Shown: positions 14,401-26,400 of the stretch, in pieces
Numbering within the stretch: the stretch's first letter is position 1
How the letters are laid out: the number at the start of each line of letters is the position of its first letter
From: Rugalucina vietnamica
Taxonomy: Eukaryota; Mollusca; Bivalvia; Lucinida; Lucinidae
DNA: 64,000 nucleotides
NCBI GenBank assembly: GCA_964017185.1
Contig: OZ024875.1
Span: 63,235,043 to 63,299,042, forward strand
Direction: 5' to 3'
Notes under the pieces: generated by a model
Databases searched by the model: none
What the model was told of the DNA's origin: nothing
What the model saw: only the letters and a program-made list of their open reading frames with translations
Program-made: the position numbers and the translations under genes

Positions 14401-17400
14401 ATGCACTATAGGGATCAAACATGCGTTTTTATATGATTAATACGGTTTGATATTCAGTTAGCCAGTGAACACATGCGAGCTGAGAATGAAAGTACACTGA
14501 CATATACTTTGTATTAATGACATTTATTTTACAATGAAATTGATATTTATAGAAAATTTACAGAATGAACTTTCTTAACTAAACTGATACAGTCTTGAAG
14601 TGTTTAAAAATGAATATTCATGAATATGCTAATTGGCTGTTCACTGGGTGCTTCCTTGGTCCCGATATAAAAAGGTTTTGTTTGACTTTTTGGTAACGAA
14701 TTTTGTTCTACTTCTTTAACACAGTAAATCTCCACAAAACAGAGTCGACAATAACATAAATCGCTTGATTTTTATCACTATTTAACGAATCAAATTAAAT
14801 CTTACTATAAAATTGCATTCAAAGCACAATATTTTGACTTGAAATTCTTTCTATGACGTCATAAATTAGAATCAAATCAAATCTTTGACCAAATTCTAGG
14901 AATTATTGTAGAAAAAAATCTAATACCGGAATCAAACAAAACCAAATTCTATGGGGACCTATAGTAAAAGTCAAACAAAACCTTTTTATATCGGGACGAA
15001 GGAAGCACCCAGAACTGCTGTTGTCAATTTATGATTCTTTATGGTGTAGAAAGAGTTTTCAATCTCATTTAACATTTTACATCATTCATAGAATGAGATG
15101 TGATTTATTGTTTTTTCAAGTTTTTGGCAACAAAATAAGACCTTTTAATATTCATAAATATGCAAATGAAGTTATTTGCATATTTGAACTCCATTGAAAA
15201 GAACAATCATTACGCTTCATTTTGGTATCAGTACTGATGTTCTATGATGAACAGGACCTAAGCTAAAAGCGATTTACTGAATGAACTTTTTAAAATTAAC
15301 TGATAGATAAGGGAATCCAAAGTCTTAAAATGTTTTAAAATGAATATTCATGAACATGCTAATCAGCTTTTGTTAATTTATGATAATTTATGGTCTAGCA
15401 ATATGGTATAGCAATATCATTGCCATAGATATCCACTTCATTTAACATTTTACATCGTTCAGAAAATAAAATTTTTAGCCAAAAAAGTAAGATCTCATTA
15501 ATATTCATAATATGCAAATGAGGTAATTTGCATAATGGAACTTGATTTCAAAGAACACTTGTTTAGCTTCGTTTTGGTATCAATATTGTTGTTCTATGAA
15601 AAGAACCTAAGATATGAGCAATTTACTACATGTACTCCTTTCACACCTGTCGGCCATTTTGTTTTGGCGGCCATATTGAAATTGGCGGAATTTCAAGTGG
15701 CTAGGGATCAGAATTCGGTGTGTGTCATGTAAAGAAGATATGGTGAAATCTCATGCTTGTATCATCAACTGAAGTATTTTCGCATTAAGCCGCTCCACTA
15801 TTTGTTTTTCTTTTAATGGTTAGCTAAATGCGCTTTATTACCTGCAGGGTTTTCTAAGTTTGTTAATAAATGCAATTTATCCGATTGATATAGTGATCTT
15901 AGAAACTGAATTTAATGAACAATATATTCTTTCCACACCGTTTTACTGGAACGGGTTTCTAAGCTAAAAAATACCAGATAGATGACGTGATCGATATCAA
16001 GTGATCGATACTAAATTTAATGTACCATATTTTCTTCCCAAAGCTTATTCCTGTTATTCCTGGGACGGCTTTCTAAGCTTAAAGTACCAGATCGATCAAG
16101 CGATCGATACTGAATTTAATGTACCATATTTTCTTCCCAAAGCTTATTCCTGTTATTCCTGGGACAGCTTTCTAAGCTTAAAGTACCAGATCGATCAAGC
16201 GATCGAGACTGAATTTAATGTGCCATATCTGTATTTTCTTCCCACATCTCACTACTGGAACGGCTTTCTAAGCTTACGACAGAAGATCGATACAGCGTTC
16301 GATACTGAATTTAAAGTACCATATTTTAATTTTATTCCTGGAACGACTTCATAACACGGAGACCCAACTGTTAATCGTGATTATTGATGCGACGTGGAAT
16401 GTTAATGCATGCCATTATGAAGTTTCGTATGCGTCGGCGAGTTCGTTACGAATGCGACGTTCCACATCCTCTGCCCTTGGACGGTAAGTACCACATGTTT
16501 TGCTCTCGTGAAAATAAACAAAGCCGAGTTTACAAAATCGGCGTCCACTATGGTCTTCAAAATTCTTCTATATTCCCACTTGAAGTCAATTGGAATACTT
16601 ACGGCACTTGTGTTTTTCAGCTAATGGTTTATAAAGTTGACAGGTAGATACAAGAGTGCCACGAATACACATTACATTCTTAAAGTCCTTTTGTTTTTAT
16701 TAATTCTTGGTCGTAAACTAAGAAGTATAACACAGTCCTATAGGTGTCTTTATTGAAATATGTATCAACATGGCTTTGTAAATGCACATTTATCTACTGA
16801 GCGTGAAAAACAGTAAGATAAGTATCTTTTGTGTGCATCGAAGATGAGGGTACGTACTACTAGAATGAGTCATGGAAGAATTAGCATTCAAAAGTTATTT
16901 ACGTCAATGCAGAAGCGTAACTTGCGCTTTTATCAAACTCAATATTGCATGGTGTATTTTTCCTTGTACTACATGTACTTCGTTGAGCGACCTTCAAAGC
17001 ATGTGCCACTTTTATTTTGAATGAGGACACAGAGTGGTTTTCTGATATAGCTTTGTCAACATTCGAGTGACTTCTTGCCTCGAAACAGTAAATCATTTTC
17101 GGGCATATCAGTGACATAGGCAATATGTTTTCTAACATTAAATGACCACTAAGGATAAACCAAGTATTATTTGATCATGTAATATCGGTGGCTCCATGCA
17201 TTTTGATAAACGGGGGAGGGGGGGGGGGAAGAGAGAGAGAGAGAAAAAACAAAAGAATTAAAGGGATTTGTTCGGTTTTTAGGTGCGGTTGTCAGTCAGT
17301 TTTCCATGGGAATGGTGTGTTGTACAAGAACGGCGATCATTTATGGTTATTTTATTGCAATTAGAAGAGTCTTTCGGGAGCCCTTCAAACCCTCGGCCTC

Positions 17401-20400
17401 AGGCTAAAACAACTTTCTCCAGCCTCTGCAAATGTTAATACAGTATAAAAACCTGGTTGATCCCTTTAACATGTATCTAGAAAATATTAATTGAAGAAAA
17501 TGCATCACTGTCGTCATATCGTAACATTTGCTATTTCATTTTACTGATTCATCGGTCTCAATCTTCCACGATGCATTTCTGTGTCGCATATTAAATTTTG
17601 ACAACATCTACGATGCATACGAAAGATGCTTATCTTACTGTTTTTCACGCTCAGTAAATAAGTGTGCATTTACAAAGCCATTTTGATATATATTTCAATA
17701 AAGACACCACAAGACTGTGTTATGCTTCTTAGTTTACGGTCAAGAATTAGAAAAACAAAAGGACTTTAAGAATGTAATGAGTTTTTGTGGCAATCTTGTA
17801 TCTACCTGTCAACTTTATAAACCATTAGCTGAAAAACACAAGTGCCGTAAGTATTCCAATCGACTTCAAGTGGGAACATAGAAGATTTTTGCAGATCATA
17901 GTGGACGCCGATTTTGTAAACTCGGCTTTGTTTATTTTCACGAGAGCAAAGCATGTGGTACTTACCGTCCAAGGACAGAGGATGTGGAGCGTCGCATTCG
18001 TAACGAACTCGCCGACGCATACGAAACTTCATAATAACATGCATTAACATTCCACGTGGCATCAATACTCACGATTAACAGTCGGGTCCCCGTGCATAAG
18101 CTTACAATAGAATATTGTTATGTATGGCAGTTACTTGTTGAAAGATGTGCATTCAGTACTGGTAAACTTCCCAAGGGAGTATGCCCAGGAAAGTATGATG
18201 TTATACATATGATGTTTACTTGTTGTCCTTAGCAATTATTTACTTTTAGTGTCCCAGATATTGGACATAAACAGGTTGTTTACTTCAGAATTTTCTAGAA
18301 ATTTCAAATTGTTCTTTGACGGAAAAATCTGGAAGAACCAAAGATGTAGAATCTTCTGGAAAAATCTTTTTTATGTCAAAAGAATACTGTGGAATTTTCT
18401 GGAAGGATAATGGCCTCTCTACAATATTCCAGAACATTAAAGTTTGGTAAACAACTTGTTATTTTCAGTATATGATATCATAGAATTTGCTGGAAGAATC
18501 CTGAATGTTCCTCAGTGCTATATAAGGGCTACAAATTTTCATAAGGACAATCTTTGGGTACTGTTACTATAAAGAAGTCAAAGTTTATCTTACTGGAATT
18601 TAAACTTATTCTTGGATTACTTTGTGATATTCGATTCTGGATTGGGACATAGTGCTATTTTGAAACAAACTTTAATTCTTGGGATCAGAAACTGATACAG
18701 ACTTGTGTTAAAAAATTCTGAGGGACATTCAGACATTCTTTAAGGGAATTAACATCTTGAAAGGTATTGTACATTCATTTTTGTTTGATTGTATATATGC
18801 TTTTGATTGTTTCACATGTAATTACTGGTTAAATCACTTCTAAATAGATTTGTTAAATTTTAAACAAAGCTTGTTGCTGGCTAACCAACTTGTTGGTTTC
18901 CTTAATCTTCTAGTTACGCCTGGCACGTAACAGAATTGGGGGCTCGAGTCCGGGATTGAAAATTCTTGTGCACCAAATTTATTTAAAATTCTAAAGTATC
19001 TTCACTGATTGCTGTTTAAATAGCTAAAGCCAGCAAAAAGCAACCATGTCATTCAAACTAAGTGACTTTATTGCTGCGCCTTCTCAGGAGCTGTTAGATA
19101 AGGCCAAAAAGAGTGACCTCTTAGACATAGCTGATCATTATGGGTTGTCAAATATCAAGACTTCCATGTTAAAACATGAAATTAAGAACATTTTGATTCA
19201 GTTTTTTGTTGACGAGGAAATTTTTGATTCCTCGGCTACCTCTAAGATTCTAGTCACTCAGACTGACTTGCAGCTGAGAGAAATTGAAATAAAAAATCAA
19301 ATTACATTAGAAAAATTAAGATTAGATCAAGAGGAGAGAATAAGAAGGGAGAAAGAGGAGCGAGAAGAGAGAATAAGGTTAGAAACTATAGAACGAGAAG
19401 ATAGAATGCATAGAGAAAAATTAGAACTTGAGAAATTAAGACTAGAAATGGAAGAACGAGAGAAGGAAAAACAAAGGGAAATGGAACGAGAAAAGTTAGA
19501 AAGAGCAGAAAAGCTTGAAATTGAAAAAGTACGGCTTGAAATTGAAAAGGAAAAGTTACAATTTGAGTTAAAAATGAAAGAGCTTGAGTTACAAGGCAAA
19601 TCTAAATCAAAATCTTTGCCTTTGGCCACTAGTATGGTATTTGATGTCACGAAACACATTCGTCTCGTTCCTCCATTTCAAGAAAAAGAGGTTGACAAAT
19701 ATTTTTTACATTTTGAGAAGGTGGCAGAAAACTTGAAATGGCAAAAAGAGCACTGGACCTTGCTTTTGCAAAGTGTTGTAATTGGTAAAGCTCGAGAAAT
19801 TTACACTCAGCTTTCTCTTGAGCAAAGCTCAGATAATGATACAGTAAAGGAACTTATTCTTAAGGCTTATGAGTTGGTCCCTGAGGCATACAGGCAGAAA
19901 TTTAGGGATTGTAGAAAAGATCATGACCAGACTCATGTTGAATTTGCCAGAACAAAAGAACAACTATTTGATAGATGGTGCTCTTCAAAGAAAGTAGGTT
20001 CTGATCATGCAAAGCTAAGGCAGCTCATGCTTGTTGAAGAATTCAAACGGTGCATAAATTCTGATGTTAAGGCTTTCTTGAACGAAAGAGAAGTTGAAAA
20101 CTTGGAAACAGCAGCACGTTTAGCTGATGACTATGCTTTGACTCATAAGGCTTCATTTGTCAACAAGCCATATCCTAGGAAACCATATAACCCTCAATCA
20201 AAGCAAATTACCCCTCAGTCAAAACCATATTCCCCTCAGTCCGGTCCCAAAGCCAATCCCAGTAATCCAACTGACAATTCCAGTCCAAAACCCAAATTTT
20301 CTAGTGAAAACAAAGGACAAAATCCCTTATCCCAGCCAATTTGTAATTATTGTAAGAAAACTGGCCACATTATTTCTGAATGTTTGGCACTGAAACGAAA

Positions 20401-23400
20401 GAAAGAAAGAGAAAATCTAGATAGTGCTAAACCGACAGGTCTCACCTCCTTAAAGGCTAAACCACAGTCTTGTATCCAGGAAGAAAACCCTATACTGACC
20501 AGAACTTGTAAAGAGTCAGTCTCTGAGGATTCTATTATGGAGATTTATGAACCATTCTTATCAGATGGTTTTGTGTCACTTAACAGTGACTCTGCCCAGT
20601 CTACCCCTATCAAAATCTTACGAGATACCGGAGCTTCTCAATCCCTTATCTTGGCAGATACCTTGCCATTTTCCGAGAAGTCTTCTTCTGGGACAAGTGT
20701 CCTTATCCAGGGCGTAGAGTGTGGATTTGTTAACGTACCCCTCCATAATATCTATTTGTCCTCTGACTTAGTAACAGGTCCCGTGGCTGTAGGTATTAGA
20801 CCTTATCTACCTTTTAAAGGTATTCATTTGCTGTTAGGCAATGATTTGGCAGGAGATAAGGTTGTGGTAAACCCACTTTTGACCAGCACACCATGTGTTG
20901 ATCAACCGCCTGATCTCATTGAGCAGGAAATTCCTGACCTTTACCCTTCTTGTGCTGTTACTAGGGCAATGGCTAAGAAAGCCAAATTATATGATGGGAT
21001 GCAGGACATAAATTTAATTGACACTTTGATAGGTCAGTCCTTTAATAAAGAGATTTCAACATCTCTTTCCTCTAGTCAGTCTGATATTCAGACTGACCCT
21101 AGCAATCCAAGGTCGGGGTCAGAAAATGACCTTTCACCTTCCAACTCAAATGACCAAGGTCATGACCAGCTGTCAAGGTCACAGCTTTGTAAAGAACAAC
21201 ACAGTGATTCTGAGATCTCGCCTTTATTTGAAAGGGCTTTAGATGAAAAAGAAATATCGCAGGTCCCTGTTTGCTATTATGTCAAAAATGGCATATTAAT
21301 GCGAAAATGGCGTCCTCCAGATGTCTCAGCAGAAGATGAGTGGACTGTTAACCACCAAATTGTGATCCCTAGGGTTTATCGCCCTGAAATCTTAAACTTG
21401 GCCCATGAAACTCCAATGTCAGGCCATTTAGGTGTAAATAAGACCTATCACAAGATCCTTAATCATTTCTACTGGCCAGGAATAAAATCTGATGTATCTC
21501 AACACTGCAAATCCTGCCACACTTGTCAGATGGTAGGAAAACCCAATCAGACTATTCCTAAAGCTCAGTTACAGCCCATTCCTGCCTTTGATGAACCTTT
21601 CAGCAGAGTGATTATTGATTGTGTAGGTCCCTTACCTAAAACAAAGAAAGGTTGTGAATATCTTCTGACCATAATGTGTGCTTCAACTCGCTTTCCTGAA
21701 GCTATCCCACTCAGAAATATCAAGGCTAAAACAATAGTTAATGCACTTGTGAAGTTCTTCACATTTGTAGGCCTCCCAAAATCTATCCAGTCAGACCAGG
21801 GCTCAAATTTTATGTCAGGAATTTTTCAGCAAGTCATGTACGAACTTGGAATTAAGCAATACAAGTCATCGGCTTACCACCCTGAAAGCCAAGGTGCCTT
21901 AGAAAGATTCCATCAAACTTTGAAAAACATGATCAGATCTTACTGCTTTGACACTGTAAAAGATTGGGATGAAGGCATACACTTGCTTCTATTTGCTGTA
22001 AGAGAATCTGTACAAGAGTCTCTGGGGTTCAGCCCATTTGAGCTTGTTTTTGGGCACACTGTACGTGGACCGTTAAAACTTCTAAAAGAGAAATTTCTCT
22101 CAGATGATGACAGTTCTTTGAACTTACTTCAGTATGTGTCTGATTTCAAAAACAGACTATCAAAGGCCTGTGATGCAGCTCGGTCCAATCTCAAATCTGC
22201 TCAAAGCAAAATGAAGATTCGTTATGATGAAAATGCTAAAGACAGAAATTTTGAACCTGGAGACAAGGTACTTGCTCTCTTGCCCATTCCTGGCAGACCT
22301 TTACAAGCTAGATATTATGGCCCGTATACTGTTGATAAAAAGTTAAGTGACGTGAATTACATTGTTAACACTCCTGGGAGGCGCAAGCAAAAACAGCTAT
22401 GTCACATTAATATGCTCAAGAAGTATATTGATAGAGATAGTTCTGTTATTTCATCAGTAAATATAGTTAATTCTGTCCCTCATGAACAAAATCAAATGGA
22501 CTCTGAGGACTTCAACTTGGAGAAATCTGATCCCTCGTCATCGAAACTCAAGAATTCTGACATACTACAGAATCTTGATCAGAAACTGTCTCACCTTGAT
22601 TCAGACAAAAGACTTGAACTGAAACAGTTAGTTCTAGAATATGAGCACTTATTTCCGGACATTCCATCCAGAACTGACAAAATCTATCATGATGTTGACA
22701 TTATTGAAGGTTCAAAACCTGTAAAGCAACATCCTTACAGAATGAACCCTGTAAAACAGCAATATCTCAGGGAAAAATTTCAATATTTGCTGGACAATGA
22801 TTTCATTGAACCCAGCCAAAGTGAATGGAGTTCTCCTTGTATTCTTGTACCAAAGCCAGACGGGACATTTAGAATGTGCACAGACTATCGAAAAGTCAAT
22901 TCTGTCACTAAAACAGACACTTTTCCCATCCCACGAATCGATGACTGCATTGATAATATTGGACATGCCAAGTATGTTACAAAGTTCGATCTGCTAAAGG
23001 GATTTTGGCAGATACCCCTCACGGACAGAGCAAAGGAGATCTCGGCATTTGTTACACCAGATGGACTGTACCAGTATAAAGTCATGCCATTTGGAATGAA
23101 GAACTCGCCTGCGACTTTTCAGCGGCTGGTCAACACTTTGATTTCCAATCTGGATGGCTGTAAAGCCTATATCGACGATGCTATTATCTTCAGTGAGGAG
23201 TGGCAACAACACTTGCAGACAATCAGAACATTCTTTGACCGGCTAAGTGATGCTAAACTAACTTTGAACTTGGCAAAAAGTGAATTTTGCCATGCAAACT
23301 TGACATTTCTTGGACACATTGTAGGTCAAGGTCAGGTAAAACCTGTAGAAGCTAAAGTTGAGGCTATCTCAGATTTTCCTGTACCTACTAGCAAAAGACA

Positions 23401-26400
23401 ACTGATGCGCTTTCTGGGTATGGCTGGATATTACAGGAAATTCTGCAACAACTTCTCGGCTATAGCTGAGCCTCTGACAAACTTGCTTGGTAAGAAGGCC
23501 AAGTATGTTTGGACAGATGACTGCCAGAAGTCATTTGATAAGCTCAAGGCCATACTTAGAAGTGCTCCGGTTCTCTTAGCACCAAGTTTTGACAAAGAGT
23601 TCAAGTTGGCTGTAGATGCCAGTGATGTTGGTGCAGGCAGTGTATTGTTGCAAGAAGATGACAATGGTGTTGACCATCCTGTTTGTTATTTTTCCAAAAG
23701 GTTTAACAAGCATCAGAGAAATTACTCTACCATAGAGAAAGAATGCCTATCTCTAATCCTTGCGCTTCAGCACTTTGAAGTTTACTTAGCTTCTTCACAT
23801 GCACCAATTGTTGTCTTTAGTGACCACAATCCACTGACTTTCATACATAAAATGAAAAACAAGAACCAGCGTTTACTCAGGTGGAGTCTCATGTTGCAAG
23901 AGCACAATCTTGACATCAGACATATCCGAGGAAGAGATAATATCATTCCAGACACCCTAAGCAGAGCTTAAGTGCCTCTACAATGCTGATGTCCAGCTTT
24001 GTGCTGTTGTATTTGATTAGTTTTGCACAAATTTTGCTAAACATATTGTATACAATTATCCAGTATTGCAAAAGAAAGCTTTATTTTATAAAACTTTCTT
24101 TTCTTTGAAGAGGGGAAGTGTTATGTATGACAGTTACTTGTTGAAAGATGTGCATTCAGTACTGGTAAACTTCCCAAGGGAGTATGCCCAGGAAAGTATG
24201 ATGTTATACATATGATGTTTACTTGTTGTCCTTAGCAATTATTTACTTTTAGTGTCCCAGATATTGGACATAAACAGGTTGTTTACTTCAGAATTTTCTA
24301 GAAATTTCAAATTGTTCTTTGACGGAAAAATCTGGAAGAACCAAAGATGTAGAATCTTCTGGAAAAATCTTTTTTATGTCAAAAGAATACTGTGGAATTT
24401 TCTGGAAGGATAATGGCCTCTCTACAATATTCCAGAACATTAAAGTTTGGTAAACAACTTGTTATTTTCAGTATATGATATCATAGAATTTGCTGGAAGA
24501 ATCCTGAATGTTCCTCAGTGCTATATAAGGGCTACAAATTTTCATAAGGACAATCTTTGGGTACTGTTACTATAAAGAAGTCAAAATTTATCTTACTGGA
24601 ATTTAAACTTATTCTTGGATTACTTTGTGATATTCGATTCTGGATTGGGACATAGTGCTATTTTGAAACAAACTTTAATTCTTGGGATCAGAAACTGATA
24701 CAGACTTGTGTTAAAAAATTCTGAGGGACATTCAGACATTCTTTAAGGGAATTAACATCTTGAAAGGTATTGTACATTCATTTTTGTTTGATTGTATATA
24801 TGCTTTTGATTGTTTCACATGTAATTACTGGTTAAATCACTTCTAAATAGATTTGTTAAATTTTAAACACAGCTTGTTGCTGGCTAACCAACTTGTTGGT
24901 TTCCTTAATCTTCTAGTTACGCCTGGCACGTAACAGAATTGATACAGCGATAATGTACCATATTTTCTTTCCACAGCTTACTACTGGAATGGCTTTCTAA
25001 GCTTACAATACCAGATCGATAAAGCGATCTTGGAGACTTATTTAATGTACCGCATCTTCTTTCCACAGTAAACTACTGAAATGGTTTTCTAAGCTTCCAA
25101 TACACTCACCAACACGTGGGCCTTCCATTTCGACATTCTGATAACCCAGCATATCGAAGAAATAGCTTAGAAATAATGTTAAACATCTTTTTTGTCAGTA
25201 TCCGCTTTCTGTTTATGGCAGTAATGTGTGACGTTATTTGACATATGACGTCACGCATCTATCTTGGAGACTTAATTTGTTTACCGTCATATCTTCTTTC
25301 CACAGATTACTACCAGTACGGCTTCATAAGCTTACAATACCAGATTGATAAAGCCATCATAGAGACTTTGAACACGTCAGCTGATCTGCGACATAACTAT
25401 GAAATGTACATGCAAAAGATGCCGTATCTCCCTTTTCTGAGAGATCTCCTAATGACAGTATTAGCACAGAATGTACCACTGTTTTTGGTTCTGAGTTTTA
25501 TTCTGAACGCTCTGCAGATTTCCAAAAATATCACCTACGAGAAAGAAAAGAAACTGAAGGTTTGTAATGGTATTTATGGTCTTTAAATTAGATTTCTCTT
25601 ACAACGAATATCAATGTGCACCGGATATAGCGATCATGATAAAATTGTAGGAAAATTGTGTGTGCACCAGAATTAACATAATGACATAGTACGTAATCAC
25701 TTATTTTTTGTCATGATCATTTCCTGTTTCACTCAACCCACTTTTTAAGTTACCTTAAAATAAAGAAAAATGAATATTGCCAAATACTTTCAGGAATCTA
25801 TGAAAATGATGGGCCTTAGCACGGCTGTTTACTGGAGCTCATGGTTTTTCAAATGCCTGGTTTACCAGTTACCAGTGATTATTCTTTTCCCTGTGCTGTT
25901 CAGCATATCATTTGGAGAGAAGGGGAAGATACTCAACTACTCGCAGCCGGCGATGTTCTTTTTGTTCCTGCTATTTTATCTCATTGCAACAATCGCATTT
26001 TGTTTCATGATCAGCACTTTCTTTCACAAAGGTAAAGACATTGTTCTCTGTTATCAAAACTGATCTTGGGAAAATAAACGCACATCTTTGTTTTGTGTCT
26101 AAACTTCCTTTTGAAGAAAGAAATCAATTGTTATATAACTTAAGTTTCTTTTTTTCAATCATATACATGTATTTTTATTTTAGGACGAGAAGGCATAAAT
26201 ACAGCTTGTAAATAACATAAATTGTACTAATCATAGAAATGATTTTCTGTAAGCCTGTCACCAGTTTAGATTTATAACGTTGATTTGGTGACCACCAATA
26301 GGTAACGTCATATAAATTATTCCGCATTTTCTGCGCATTATCCACCAAACAATACTAGTAGCTTGTTTGTGTCTTATGACTCTTATGTTTAATAACACTT

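Larger units (their letters stand above)
3986..15798. mobile_element. 11.8-kb composite structure bounded by long inverted repeats
   Basis: The left arm (3986-~4780) and right arm (~14505-15798) are inverted copies of one another. The outer ends read GTGGGGCGGCTTAGTG on the left and GTGGAGCGGCTTAATG on the reverse-complemented right, each flanked by TA (3984-3985 and 15799-15800). Inside are two LINE copies, a 4.8-kb TIR element, R4 repeats and a MITE. 4781-5250 shows nothing beyond possible LINE 3' sequence. Either a large DNA transposon with nested insertions, or two inverted copies of one repeat that happen to flank them; the matching outer ends favour the first. Confidence 0.55.
16355..18094. 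mobile_element. 1.74-kb foldback element with ~490-bp inverted arms
   Basis: CACGGAGACCCAACTG (16355) is inverted at the other end, finishing at 18094. The arms run to about 16850 and start again at about 17602. A CATAA direct repeat flanks both ends (16350-16354, 18095-18099), and the flanking sequence rejoins as an exon B-like unit (TTCATAAGCTTACAAT). The ~750-bp centre has no transposase and contains a GA/G-rich tract at 17212-17245. A non-autonomous DNA element. Confidence 0.82.
18116..24935 (+). mobile_element. Complete Ty3/gypsy LTR retrotransposon, Gmr1-like domain order
   Basis: 6.8 kb: 5' LTR 18116-18932, primer-binding site, one long ORF 19046-23971, polypurine tract, 3' LTR 24119-24935. 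Each LTR is 817 bp and starts TGTTA and ends TAACA. I find only about three substitutions between them, so insertion is recent. The domain order Gag, protease, integrase, RT, RNase H differs from the usual Ty3 order and matches the Gmr1-type group. There is no envelope ORF. Flanks: GAATA-like bases before, GAATT after (imperfect duplication). It sits in exon B-derived sequence in the first intron of ABCA gene 1, in the same orientation. Confidence 0.95.

Noticed and set aside
15535..15732. 65-codon ORF
   Set aside because: Lies wholly in the inverted-repeat arm; the matching left arm does not keep it open.
19327..19659. Serine-rich antisense ORF within the retrotransposon
   Set aside because: Shadow of the E/R/K-rich coiled-coil coding region on the other strand.
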